Assembly: GCA_900313905.1 (NCBI GenBank)
Contig: OMTG01000078.1
Span: forward strand, 1 to 43,966
Reading direction: 5' to 3'
Origin: an uncultured Actinomycetes bacterium
GTDB lineage: Bacteria; Actinomycetota; Coriobacteriia; Coriobacteriales; Atopobiaceae
Length of the DNA: 43,966 bases
The notes under the pieces were generated by a model that ran no database searches, had not been told where the DNA came from, and worked only from the letters and a program-made list of their open reading frames with translations. Numbering within the stretch: position 1 is the stretch's first letter; every line of letters starts with the position of its first letter. Made by a program: the position numbers and the translations under genes. Positions 31,548-39,534 of the stretch are shown here, one piece after another.

Positions 31548-31713
31548 GGCGATGTGCACAGTCGCGATAATAGGTGATAAAAACAGATGTTCTGCCGATG
31601 GAGGGGGCGGGCCGGAAAATCGCAGGCAGATGAGCTGGAGTCTCTCCAAAGCGCCTGCAATCCGCTCTCTGATGATAAACACGCGATAATAGCTGATAAA
31701 TAAAAGATGCAAT
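31548..31713. repeat. Right GATAA repeat unit, near-identical to the left flank
   Basis: A 166-bp block from GGCGATGTGCACAG to AAGATGCAAT. GATAA lies at 31566, 31576, 31674, 31685 and 31695. Except for the extra 170 bp there, it matches 29303-29638 with only a handful of mismatches and in the same orientation, which is much more similar than unselected intergenic DNA should be. Confidence 0.9.
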
Positions 31714-31767
31714 CAACAATCAGCATCTATGTCTATGTGTGCCAGCCAGAGAGAGGCTGATGATGAG

Positions 31768-31787
31768 CGGCCAGCGGAGGCTGGCCG
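31768..31787 (-). terminator. Hairpin after the hydroxyacid dehydrogenase gene
   Basis: CGGCCAGC and GCTGGCCG form a perfect stem with a GGAG loop, 10 bases beyond the stop. No U-run follows. Confidence 0.5.
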
Positions 31788-31796
31788 TCGCCTCCC

Positions 31797-32804
31797 TCAG
31801 AGCCCGTTCACGATGTTGATGGGGCGCCTGCCTTCGAAGACTGCCTCGATATTGCTCCAGATCATCCGATGGGCACGCCTGAAGGAGCTCTTCGAGCTTC
31901 CTCCGACATGGGGTGAGAAGAGGATGCGGGAAGCGATATCGGGAGGAAGCAGCAGGAGCGGATTGTAGGGAAGGACTGGCTCGGGGGCTACGGTATCGAG
32001 TCCGGCACCAGCAAGGTGGTCAGAGGTGAGGGCTGCTATCAGGGCATCGTTGTCCACAAGCTCCCCACGGGCGGTATTGATCAGGATGGAGCCCTCCGGC
32101 ATTGCGTCGAGGAATGACGCGTCTGCCATGCCCTTGGTCTCAGGGGTCACGGCTACATGGAGGGAGACGATATCCGAGGTGGCGAGGAGACGATCAAGCG
32201 GCAGATAGCTGACATGGAGCTTCCGCTCGATATCCTCTGGCCGGCGGTGGGCCGACCAGTAGCTGACAGAGCAGCCAAAGCCTTGGAGGCGCTCAGCCAC
32301 TGCGCTGCCGCAATCGCCGAGGCCTACGAGGCCGATATGGCATTCGCCGAGCTCGGCGCAGCCTTCAGCAAAGGCCTTGGTCTTTGTCTCGAACTGCCTT
32401 CCTTCGCGCACGGCCCTGTCGTAGGGGACGACCTTCCGGAGCACGCCGAGCATGAGGAGGATGGCCTGCTCTGCGACAGAGGGGGCATTGGCGCCTTTGC
32501 AGTTGCAGACGTAGATGCCTTGCTCTGCGGCCGCGGCGCAGTCGATTGCATTGAAGCCAACGCCCTCGGAGTGGATGAGCTTCAGCTTGGGCAGGGCGCG
32601 AATCAGCTCTTTTGGCATAGGCGTGATGGCATCTACGACGCACATCTCGCAGCTGGCACCAAGCTCGGCTATCTCCTCTGCCGTAGCGCCTGCAGGGACA
32701 AAGACAGGATGGGCATGTCCTACAAAGGGGTCATCCTTCGGTGCATATTCCTGGAAGCGCGCTGCATTGGTGTGGACAAGGATGGAAGGATGTGCATCGG
32801 GCAT
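31797..32804 (-). CDS. D-isomer-specific 2-hydroxyacid dehydrogenase
   Basis: A 335-residue NAD-dependent dehydrogenase reducing a 2-keto acid to a D-2-hydroxy acid or the reverse. The nucleotide-binding motif is GLGDCG at 161-166. The catalytic residues are in place: R246 in TARGEL, E275 in APEP and H299 in SPHVGG. The N-terminal catalytic half shows the usual SEGVGFNAID near 79-88. The length fits phosphoglycerate, glycerate or lactate dehydrogenase relatives without an ACT domain; the substrate is not determined. CTGGAGG precedes the ATG. It is monocistronic, bordered by the AlbA_2 repeats on its 3' side and the ChbG terminator on its 5' side. Confidence 0.88.
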   Translation of the reverse strand: MPDAHPSILVHTNAARFQEYAPKDDPFVGHAHPVFVPAGATAEEIAELGASCEMCVVDAITPMPKELIRALPKLKLIHSEGVGFNAIDCAAAAEQGIYVCNCKGANAPSVAEQAILLMLGVLRKVVPYDRAVREGRQFETKTKAFAEGCAELGECHIGLVGLGDCGSAVAERLQGFGCSVSYWSAHRRPEDIERKLHVSYLPLDRLLATSDIVSLHVAVTPETKGMADASFLDAMPEGSILINTARGELVDNDALIAALTSDHLAGAGLDTVAPEPVLPYNPLLLLPPDIASRILFSPHVGGSSKSSFRRAHRMIWSNIEAVFEGRRPINIVNGL

Positions 32805-32971
32805 AGGGGCCTCCAGCTGCAGCTTGGGTGTATAGATGAATTACAGGGTAGGCCAGGAATTCCGATGAGGACAGCAGGATGAGAATGGCTGGGCAATCAG
32901 CGGGAGAAATGTACAAAGGTGGATGCCGAACGCTAAAGAAAGTACCTATCGCAGCTGCAGGATGCCCCCAT

Positions 32972-33011
32972 AAAAGCAAGGGGCGCATCCTGGCTGGTAT
33001 GCGCCCCTTGC
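32972..33011 (-). terminator. Terminator of the PTS/chbG unit
   Basis: GCAAGGGGCGCAT (32976-32988) and ATGCGCCCCTTGC (32999-33011) form a perfect 13-base stem; on the minus strand TTTT follows. It lies 25 bases beyond the chbG stop. Confidence 0.85.
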
Positions 33012-33035
33012 TGGCTCTTCCATGGAGAGGACGGC

Positions 33036-33809
33036 TTACGCGATGTCGCGGTAGTCGATGAGCTGGAGGTCCGGCTGGGCTTCGAGCCAGCTCCGGAGCT
33101 CAGGATCGATCAGGGCATCGACTTCTTTCGTGCGGTTCGTCGTGAGCGACGAATGTCCCAGGATATAGGCATCGAGATAGCCGGGGTGCAGGACGACGAC
33201 CGTGGTCCCATCCTCCTCGATGCTCTCTGCCGTACGCCTGATGAAGTCTGCCGGATGGTAGTCTTCGGGCTTGAGCGTATCCTCGCAGCACATGCGCACT
33301 TCCGTCGTGCCGCAGAGGACCTTCTTCGAAGGGTCGAACGAGGCCTTCTGCTCGCGCAGGTGATGGGCTGCTGCCACATCCGAGATGGCGCGGTTCAGGG
33401 TCTCGGACATCACGGCATGGGCCTCGAAGTAGTCTGGCTCATGGCCGACGAGCTCGAGGAAGTGTTGGTGCTGGGCCTCGATCTCGCGCACTGCATCGTC
33501 GTAGTCGACGAAGTCGATGCCGTCCTTGAAGCTCTGGCGATAGGTCCTGCTGCTTTTGAGCTGTCCCTCCTCATCCACCAGGCTCGGGATGGTGGCGGGA
33601 TCTGAGCAGGGGGTGCCGAGGCAGACGTTCGTATGCTGGCCGATTGCGATATCCTCACCTTCGAGCCAGGAGAGGCCGCGTGCGGCTTCCGGCATGTTCG
33701 GCATGAGGCCGACCGAGCGGATGAGGCCTTCCTTCACAGAACGGACGATGCCGAGGTTCACGGCGTAGCTGTATCCCAGATCGTCAGCGCGGAGCAGCAG
33801 TCGTTTCAT
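33036..33809 (-). CDS. chbG: ChbG/YdjC-type carbohydrate deacetylase
   Basis: A 257-residue deacetylase of the YdjC family. In E. coli, ChbG removes one acetyl group from chitobiose-type phosphates so that the operon inducer and substrate form. The metal-binding start LLLRADDLGYS is at residues 4-14 (D9, D10); a conserved His lies in IGQHTNVCLG near 59, another in EAHAVMSE near 130, and VVLHPGYLD near 206 closes the site. GGAGAT lies before the ATG. The gene follows the PTS gene by 34 bases and precedes the unit's terminator. Its place suggests the imported sugar carries N-acetyl groups, although no phospho-glycosidase is present. Confidence 0.85.
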   Translation of the reverse strand: MKRLLLRADDLGYSYAVNLGIVRSVKEGLIRSVGLMPNMPEAARGLSWLEGEDIAIGQHTNVCLGTPCSDPATIPSLVDEEGQLKSSRTYRQSFKDGIDFVDYDDAVREIEAQHQHFLELVGHEPDYFEAHAVMSETLNRAISDVAAAHHLREQKASFDPSKKVLCGTTEVRMCCEDTLKPEDYHPADFIRRTAESIEEDGTTVVVLHPGYLDAYILGHSSLTTNRTKEVDALIDPELRSWLEAQPDLQLIDYRDIA

Positions 33810-33843
33810 GGAAGAGATCTCCTTTCAGTGCGGTCAAAGACCA

Positions 33844-35319
33844 TTATGCCGAGAGTGCGGCCTTCTTGGCCTTGGCTTCGGCAGCAGCTTCTGCATCGGC
33901 GGCAAGCTGCTCCTTCGTGAAGCCGAAGGTGTAGGAGATGATGGCAGCTGCAACGAAGGCGGCGAAGGATGCCACGCAGCCCATTACGAGGTTGAAGGTG
34001 CCGCCAGCCACGAACCCGACGATGCCGAGGATGTTGGTGGCGCCCAGGACATAGGTCGTGACATGGAAGATGCCAGCGATGAGGCCACCGATGGCGCCGC
34101 CGCCGATCATGCCAGCGAAGCAGTGGGTGTACTTGAAGCCGCAGCCGTAGAGGGCGGGCTCGGTCACGCCGCCGAGGAAGCCAGAGAGGAAGTAGCCGAG
34201 GTTGGCGCCACGCTCGTCAGGATCCTTGAGGCGCAGGAAGGCGCCGAATGCCATGCCCCAGGTGGCGAACTGGGCGATGCCGCCTGCGACCATGACGCAG
34301 GAATCGGAGCCGACGGAGAGCAGCTGCATGATGCCGAGGGTAAGCAGGACCTGATGCATGCCGGTCATGACCAGGAACTCCCAGAGGGCAGCGATGATTG
34401 TGAGGGCGATGACGGTCGCGATGCCGCCGGCGTTGCCGAAGGAGAACATGAAGTTGCCGATGGCATTGCCGAGGACAGATCCAATCGGGGCGAGGACGAC
34501 GAGGCTGACAGGAACCATCACGAACATGGTGAGGAAGGGGACGAAGACCGTGGAGAGCATATCGGGGACGACGCGCTTGAAGAACTTTTCGACCTGCCAG
34601 AGCACGGGCATGCACAGAAGGATGGGGAGCACCGTGCTCGAGTAGTTGTTGAGCATGGCGGGAAGCCCATAGACCGAGGTCGTGGTGGCGCCGGTGTCTG
34701 CTGCAGCCGTGACCAGCGCGATCAGGTCGGGGGCGATCAGCACGCCGCCCATCATCATGCCCAGCATCTTGCTGCAGCCAAGCTGCGCTGCGGCGGCATA
34801 GCCCAGATAGATGGGCATGAAGTAATAGCCTGCGTCGTAGATCCAGTTGTAGAAGAGGTTGTAGATCTCGCTGTCAGCAGCCCAGATGTTGAGCATGCCC
34901 GGTCCGGCAATGACAGCGATGGTGCGGAACATGGCAGCGCCCATCATGACCGGGATGGCGGTGACCATCGTCTTCGAGAGGTAGTTCAGGATGGCATTGC
35001 CGACGCGCTTCGCTGTCCACGGCTGCTTCTCGAGCCCGGCATCGAGGTTCTCGTCGATGGCGCCTCCGGCCGAGACGCCGAGCTTCACGATCTCGTCGTA
35101 GACCTTCGGAACATTCTGGCCGATGATGACCTGGTACTGGCCACCGGACCACTGGCAGCCGAGGACTCCCTTGATGGCCTTGATCTCATCGTCGTTCGGG
35201 ATGGATTCATCCTTCAGGTTGATTCTCAGCCTTGTCATGCAGTGCGCAATGCTGGTGATGTTGTCCTTGCCGCCGACTGCAGCGAGCACCTGCTGCGCGA
35301 TCTTTGCGTTGTCTGCCAT
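33844..35319 (-). CDS. PTS beta-glucoside-type transporter, EIIBC
   Basis: A 491-residue sugar phosphotransferase permease. The EIIB domain (1-90) has the phosphorylated cysteine C27 in ITSIAHCMTRLRI. The EIIC membrane domain (about 105-465) has around ten helices, with the family signature GGVTEPALYG near 400 and MTGMHQVLL near 355. It belongs to the beta-glucoside/sucrose group. The C-terminus is a short Ala/Lys-rich tail without an EIIA domain, so EIIA must come from another protein. AAGGAGGAG lies before the start. Together with a BglG antiterminator upstream and ChbG downstream it forms an inducible sugar uptake unit; the sugar may be a beta-disaccharide or an amino-sugar derivative. Confidence 0.88.
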   Translation of the reverse strand: MADNAKIAQQVLAAVGGKDNITSIAHCMTRLRINLKDESIPNDDEIKAIKGVLGCQWSGGQYQVIIGQNVPKVYDEIVKLGVSAGGAIDENLDAGLEKQPWTAKRVGNAILNYLSKTMVTAIPVMMGAAMFRTIAVIAGPGMLNIWAADSEIYNLFYNWIYDAGYYFMPIYLGYAAAAQLGCSKMLGMMMGGVLIAPDLIALVTAAADTGATTTSVYGLPAMLNNYSSTVLPILLCMPVLWQVEKFFKRVVPDMLSTVFVPFLTMFVMVPVSLVVLAPIGSVLGNAIGNFMFSFGNAGGIATVIALTIIAALWEFLVMTGMHQVLLTLGIMQLLSVGSDSCVMVAGGIAQFATWGMAFGAFLRLKDPDERGANLGYFLSGFLGGVTEPALYGCGFKYTHCFAGMIGGGAIGGLIAGIFHVTTYVLGATNILGIVGFVAGGTFNLVMGCVASFAAFVAAAIISYTFGFTKEQLAADAEAAAEAKAKKAALSA

Positions 35320-35611
35320 GCCTTCTCCTCCTTGTGGACCCTGTCGCCTTCGTGGCGCATCTGTCCTGTGCTGTGGAGGATGGTGCCTTCCTTCGGGTGG
35401 GAAGGCAGCTGCATGAAAAAAGCTCCCGAGCCATTTCCTCAGCATGCAGGACAGAGACGTCTCTCAGGACGTTTTTCCTGTTGCTTTGGTAATGCCTCGT
35501 GGAGCATGGCTTCACTGAGTAGCACCCAATGCAGTTGCAATCTAACGTCCTGAAAGAAGGCTTGGGAAGCAGGTCGCCGTGAACGGCATGATTAAGACGG
35601 TGAACGGTATG
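35320..35611 (-). promoter_or_regulatory. Antitermination leader of the PTS gene
   Basis: The minus strand carries GATTGCAACTGCATT (35529-35543), which matches the 5' half of the BglG/LicT RNA target (GATTGNNACTGCATT); the 3' half is less conserved. The inverted repeat CAGGACGTT/AACGTCCTG (35465-35473 and 35544-35552) encloses it. Further down, AAAAAAGCTCCCGAGC (plus strand, 35416-35431) gives a weak stem with a run of six U in the transcript, about 100 bases before the PTS start. This is the layout expected for sugar-dependent antitermination by the adjacent BglG protein. The folds were judged by eye. Confidence 0.6.
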
Positions 35612-36448
35612 TCAGTGCTTCGTTTCCCGTTCGTAGACCCGCACAATATGGAGCATCAGGTAGACGCGCTCTTCGTGGTCGAGCGTCGTGCCGAGCCGCT
35701 CCTCGAGGAAGTCGGCAACGGCATTTCCGCAGGCAAATGCTTCAGGATAGTGCTCCTCCATCTCGGGATAGAGGCCTGATGCTCCTGAAGTCAGCCGCTC
35801 GCCCTTTTGGAGCTGGCCGATCAGGTAGCGCATGTGCGTCGCGAAGCGGGCATAGTCGAACGAATCGCGGTCGACCGAGATGGAGAGCCTGCGCTCGATG
35901 ATTTGGGTGCTGTCCTCGAGGAGTAGGTCTGCCATCCGCTCTGCGCGGCTGTCCCTGGCGCTTGCCGAGACGGCACTGTTCACGATGGAGAGGGCGATAC
36001 CGACCGCCTCCTGCTTTGGCAGCTTTACATGGAAGGTCTTCTCCATTCCATGCACGGCCATCTCGCCAATCCGGTATTCGGTGGGATAGCTCTGGCGGAT
36101 ATCGTAGGCAAGCGGCATCTGGACGACCATGTGCTCCTCAGCACGTTTGATTGCAAAGGCGATATGGTCTGCCAAGGTGATGGGCAGATTCGGAGAGAGC
36201 TCGTAGGAGAGGGTGTTTCTGGCAAGATCGGCAAGCTGTGCCGCGAATTCGAGCGTCTCTTCGGGCAGCTCTCCGATGAGGCCAAGGTATTTCGGGTCGA
36301 TGCCGTAGAAGGTCCGTTTGACTTCAGAGAGCTCAAGCTCGCGCGGGATGTCGCCAAAGCCGATGCCGGTGCCGAGGGCGATGAGTTCGCGGCCTCGGCC
36401 GTCCACACAGATGGCGGCATTGTTGTTGATGCTGCGCACGACCCGCAT
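35612..36448 (-). CDS. BglG/LicT-family transcription antiterminator
   Basis: A 278-residue antiterminator. The N-terminal RNA-binding domain (1-55) shows INNNAAICVD and LIALGTGIGFG, typical of LicT/SacT. PRD1 (about 70-170) has its conserved histidines in LADHIAFAI and AVHGMEKTF. PRD2 (about 175-275) has FATHMRYLI and EERVYLMLHIVRV. The PTS phosphorylates such histidines to switch RNA binding. GGGAGGAGA precedes the start. It lies upstream of, and in the same direction as, the PTS EIIBC gene, whose leader holds a RAT-like element, so it should allow PTS and chbG transcription when the sugar is present. Confidence 0.9.
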   Translation of the reverse strand: MRVVRSINNNAAICVDGRGRELIALGTGIGFGDIPRELELSEVKRTFYGIDPKYLGLIGELPEETLEFAAQLADLARNTLSYELSPNLPITLADHIAFAIKRAEEHMVVQMPLAYDIRQSYPTEYRIGEMAVHGMEKTFHVKLPKQEAVGIALSIVNSAVSASARDSRAERMADLLLEDSTQIIERRLSISVDRDSFDYARFATHMRYLIGQLQKGERLTSGASGLYPEMEEHYPEAFACGNAVADFLEERLGTTLDHEERVYLMLHIVRVYERETKH

Positions 36449-36625
36449 GGCAAATCTCCTCCCAAAAGCACGGTGCCCTCACATTGTAACGGCAGAGCTG
36501 CTGGAGGAAAGGCCTGCTTCTCGGGGAAGGGGCTGGCTTGTTTGATGACATGGGCATGCAGCCATGCGCGCCGGGGATGCTTTCATGCTTCAGCATGCGG
36601 ATCGCGCCTATGCCGGCATGCAAAG

Positions 36626-36661
36626 GGGCGCCGCCTCGCATCGCGTGCCGAGGCGGTGCCC
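36626..36661 (-). terminator. Terminator of the aldo/keto reductase gene
   Basis: GGGC-G-CCGCCTCG and CGAGGCGG-T-GCCC pair over 12 bases with one internal mismatch, 35 bases beyond the stop; CTTTG follows on the minus strand. Confidence 0.65.
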
Positions 36662-36695
36662 TGCCTTGGGAGAGGGGCCAGATAGACAGAAGGCC

Positions 36696-37544
36696 TTACT
36701 GCTGCTGATCGAAATCGAAGGTGGTGTCCATCCACGCCGGCGTCTCGTCGGGCACGTTGTAGTAGGGCTGCTGGGGAATGGCATCGATCTCTGCCATCTC
36801 GTCGTCCGTGAGGGCAAAGTCGAAGATCGTGAGGTTGTCACGCATGTGGGCAGGGTTGTTCGTCTTCGGGAAGATCACGTTGCCGGACTGGATGTGCCAG
36901 CGCAGGATGATCTGGACCGGGCTCTTGCCATACTTCTCGGAGAGCTTCTGGAAGACCGGGAGCTGCTGGAGGGCCTTGTCGCCGTGGCCCAGAGGATACC
37001 AGCCCTCGAAGACGACGCCCTTCGGGGCAAGCCATTCCTTCATCTCATGCTGGTTGCTGCGGGGATTGATCTCGACCTGGAGGACCTGCGGGACCACCTC
37101 TGCGACATCGAGGATCTGCTGGGTCTTGGCATGACTGAAGTTGGAGATGCCGATGGCGCGGACCTTGCCTTCGCGCTGGGCCTCTTCGAGGATCTTCCAG
37201 GCCTCGGTGTAGGCGCCATAGGGCTGATGGAGGAGGAGCAGGTCCACATAGTCCATATCGAGACGGCGAAGCGAGGCATCGATTGCCTTCATGCAGGCAT
37301 CTTTGCCGTAATCCCGCGGGAAGAGCTTCGTCGTCACGAAGAAGTCCTTGCGGTCGATGCCGGAATCCTTGAGGACCTGGCCGACAGCGACCTCGTTGTA
37401 GTAGGCGTTGGCGGTATCGATGTGGCGGAAGCCTGCCTCGATGGCCTGGGGCAGATGCTCTGCCACCTCGGCGGAGGACATCTGGAAGACGCCGTAGCCC
37501 ATCTGGGGGATCTCGACGCCGTTGTTCATCATAAGAGACTGCAT
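36696..37544 (-). CDS. Aldo/keto reductase
   Basis: A 282-residue NADPH-dependent (beta/alpha)8-barrel oxidoreductase. The catalytic tetrad is complete: D43, Y48, K73 and H106 in DTANAYYNE, TTKLF and LLLLHQPYG. Also visible are GISNFSHAKTQQIL near 139, QVEINPRSNQ near 163 and the cofactor-binding IPKT-like IFPKTNN near 230, where the first residue of the usual IPKS is Phe-shifted. It resembles bacterial YvgN/DkgA-type reductases acting on methylglyoxal or 2,5-diketogluconate. The start at 37544 is chosen for GGAAAGGA upstream; a longer frame would add an unrelated N-terminus. It stands alone, ending in a hairpin ahead of bglG. Confidence 0.88.
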   Translation of the reverse strand: MQSLMMNNGVEIPQMGYGVFQMSSAEVAEHLPQAIEAGFRHIDTANAYYNEVAVGQVLKDSGIDRKDFFVTTKLFPRDYGKDACMKAIDASLRRLDMDYVDLLLLHQPYGAYTEAWKILEEAQREGKVRAIGISNFSHAKTQQILDVAEVVPQVLQVEINPRSNQHEMKEWLAPKGVVFEGWYPLGHGDKALQQLPVFQKLSEKYGKSPVQIILRWHIQSGNVIFPKTNNPAHMRDNLTIFDFALTDDEMAEIDAIPQQPYYNVPDETPAWMDTTFDFDQQQ

Positions 37545-37640
37545 GGAGCTGTCCTTTCCTTTGCGGCTTTCTGCTGCGCTTTCGTGCAATCCCATTATCT
37601 CCGGGAATCGCGGCGATGGGTATGCATGCTTGGCCATCCA

Positions 37641-37659
37641 CTATGCTGTTGGTGCATAG
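37641..37659. promoter_or_regulatory. Palindrome between the AKR and flavodoxin genes
   Basis: CTATGC-N7-GCATAG is a perfect inverted repeat, 97 bases upstream of the AKR start and 169 upstream of the flavodoxin start, in the shared divergent region (37545-37827, no gene seen). It has the shape of a LysR box but no LysR gene is adjacent. Confidence 0.35.
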
Positions 37660-37827
37660 CAGAAGACCCTTCCGCTGTGCTGGCCCGCTTTCGGGCTTCC
37701 TGTTCTGCAATGCCTGGATTGCATGGCAAAGTACTCGGAATAGGCATTGGAACAGATGATGCCAAGGTCCCACAATGGATAGCGGATATATGAAGGGGTC
37801 CCGCACAGAACCCCAGAAAGGGGCCGT

Positions 37828-38487
37828 ATGGTTACAAGAAGAGATTTCCTCAAGCTCATCTCCCGGGGAAGCGTGGGCATGCTCGCTGCCTGCTCTTCCC
37901 CGGCAGCCGAGGGGAATGCCGCATCAGCAGACACTGCATCTGGCGATGGCACGCAGCCATCGACCTCGGGAGAGGCTGAAGCCTTCTCGTCCTCTAGCAC
38001 CACGTCGGCGACGGCGCTGGTCGTCGACTTCTCCTACGAGGAGCATACCTGGCAGATGGCGCAGCGCATCGCTGAGAAGACCGGAGCCGACCTCTTCCGC
38101 ATCGAGCCGACCACAGCCTATCCCGACGACTACAACACGACCGTCGACCAAGCCAGGCAGGAGCAGCGTGCGAACGAGATGCCGGACTACACAGGCGATG
38201 TGGATGGATGGGAAGGATATGACACCATCTATCTGGGCTATCCCATCTGGTGGTACCAGCTGCCGCAGATCGTGAAGCATTTCTGCTCCGACCACGACTG
38301 GACGGGGAAACATATCTATCTCTTCGATTCCCACATGGGAAGCGGCTGGTCCGATACGCCCGACGAGGTGCGCAATCTCTGCGGCGGAGCGACAGCCGTG
38401 GATGAGGGCGTGAGCATCCGGGGAGACGAGATCCCCGATAGGCTGGATGAAGTGGACAGCTGGCTCACAGATCAGGGGCTGGCATAA
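37828..38487 (+). CDS. Exported flavodoxin lipoprotein
   Basis: A 219-residue flavodoxin-fold protein with an export signal. TRRDFLKLI at 3-11 is a twin-arginine motif, and the lipobox LAAC at 19-22 predicts lipidation at C22, so it would fold with FMN inside the cell and be anchored outside. A Ser/Ala-rich linker (25-60) leads to the flavodoxin domain: ALVVDFSYEEHTWQMAQRIA (FMN phosphate loop is unusual, lacking the T/S-x-T-G-x-T form), YDTIYLGYPIWWYQLPQIV near 131-149, and FDSHMGSGWSDTP near 171. The Flavodoxin_4 family includes such extracytoplasmic forms. AGAAAGGGG precedes the ATG. It is divergent from the aldo/keto reductase gene, possibly coregulated. Confidence 0.83.
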   Translation: MVTRRDFLKLISRGSVGMLAACSSPAAEGNAASADTASGDGTQPSTSGEAEAFSSSSTTSATALVVDFSYEEHTWQMAQRIAEKTGADLFRIEPTTAYPDDYNTTVDQARQEQRANEMPDYTGDVDGWEGYDTIYLGYPIWWYQLPQIVKHFCSDHDWTGKHIYLFDSHMGSGWSDTPDEVRNLCGGATAVDEGVSIRGDEIPDRLDEVDSWLTDQGLA

Positions 38488-38501
38488 GGACAAGGAACGG
38501 A

Positions 38502-38525
38502 GGGGCTTCTGTGATGGAAGCCTTT
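38502..38525 (+). terminator. Terminator of the flavodoxin gene
   Basis: GGCTTC (38504-38509) and GAAGCC (38517-38522) pair across a 7-base loop, followed by TTT. Confidence 0.5.
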
Positions 38526-38628
38526 CCACTGCATCAAAGCGTCCGCAAAGGCGGATTGTGGCCTTCTTGGAGCGTGCCTGTTGGAGTAAGGTTGGGCTGA
38601 TAGGAATCTGCTCGAAGGAGGATATCCG

Positions 38629-39513
38629 ATGTTCGATAACGAGCCAGTGCCTGGGCGCAATGATGCGTGCTGGTGCGGAAGCGGCAAGAAGTACAAGAAA
38701 TGCCATGAGGCATCCGACCAGAAGATGGAATATCTCTACGACCGCGGCGAGGAGGTCCTGCCCCGGTCGCTCCTGAAGCAGCCGAAGGACATCGAAGGCA
38801 TCAAGGCCTCGGCTGCCGCGAACATGGGCGTGCTCGACTATGTCGGGGAGCACATCCAGGCAGGCGTCTCCACGATGGACATCAACCGCTGGGTCGAAGA
38901 CTACCTCTCCGCCCATGGGGCGGTCTCGGCCGACCTCAACTTCGAGGGCTATCCCTACAGCGTATGCACCTCGATCAACGATGTGGTCTGCCATGGCTTC
39001 CCGGACGAGAAGGCCGTGCTCCAGGATGGTGACATCATCAACGTCGATATGTCCACCATCAAGGATGGCTACTTCTCCGATTCCTCCCGCATGTTCTGCA
39101 TCGGCGAGGTGTCGCCGGAGCGCAAGAGGCTCGTCGATGTCTGCCACGAGTCGGTGAAGGCAGGCCTTGCCGCCGTGAAGCCGTGGGGGCATCTCGGCGA
39201 TGTGGGGGCTGCCGTCCATCAGGTGGCGCTCGATGCCGGCTTCTCGGTCGTTGCCGAGTACGGCGGCCATGGCATAGGCAAGGAGTTCCACGAGGATCCG
39301 TTCGTGAGCTTCGTCGCCGAAGAGGGCACGGGCCCCATCCTCGTGCCGGGGCTCTGCTTCACGATCGAGCCGATGGTGAATGCGGGCAAGCCCGGCATCC
39401 GCATCGACCGCAGCAATGGCTGGATCGTGCGCACGGCCGATGGCTCCGACTCTGCGCAGTGGGAGGTCCAGCTCGTCGTGACCGAGACGGGCTACGAGCT
39501 GCTCTCCTGGTAG
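38629..39513 (+). CDS. map: Methionine aminopeptidase with an N-terminal SEC-C zinc motif
   Basis: A 294-residue type I methionine aminopeptidase that removes the initiator Met from nascent proteins at the ribosome. A SEC-C motif fills residues 8-26 (C14, C16, C25, H26), probably binding zinc and aiding ribosome association. The pita-bread fold follows: H122 in VCHGFP, and the dinuclear metal ligands D140, D151, H214, E247 and E279, spaced as in E. coli Map. H221 completes the site. GAAGGAGGATATCC is directly upstream of the ATG. It is a single-gene unit ended by a strong hairpin. The extra SEC-C motif is known in some clostridial and actinobacterial enzymes. Confidence 0.93.
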   Translation: MFDNEPVPGRNDACWCGSGKKYKKCHEASDQKMEYLYDRGEEVLPRSLLKQPKDIEGIKASAAANMGVLDYVGEHIQAGVSTMDINRWVEDYLSAHGAVSADLNFEGYPYSVCTSINDVVCHGFPDEKAVLQDGDIINVDMSTIKDGYFSDSSRMFCIGEVSPERKRLVDVCHESVKAGLAAVKPWGHLGDVGAAVHQVALDAGFSVVAEYGGHGIGKEFHEDPFVSFVAEEGTGPILVPGLCFTIEPMVNAGKPGIRIDRSNGWIVRTADGSDSAQWEVQLVVTETGYELLSW

Positions 39514-39534
39514 ACATACGGCATAGCTGCTGCA

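Larger units (their letters stand above)
31222..31796. other. Gene-free repeat region upstream of the AlbA_2 gene
   Basis: No gene is visible. It holds the promoter of the AlbA_2 gene, two blocks of GATAA repeats, a ~130-bp unrelated stretch (31415-31545), and a hairpin at 31768 belonging to the dehydrogenase gene. Confidence 0.6.

Noticed and set aside
29303-31713. Insertion sequence bracketed by long direct repeats
   Set aside because: No transposase or integrase is encoded between the repeats, and no terminal inverted repeats were seen. A mobile origin is kept only as a hypothesis.
33808-35553. A 581-codon open frame on the plus strand
   Set aside because: It lies antisense to the PTS EIIBC and chbG genes, is rich in Ala, Glu, Asp and His as expected of a mirrored high-GC frame, has no recognisable domain and contains the RAT-like leader.
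36564-37793. A 409-codon plus-strand open frame opposite the aldo/keto reductase
   Set aside because: The opposite strand encodes a complete enzyme with intact catalytic tetrad; this frame has no domain signature.
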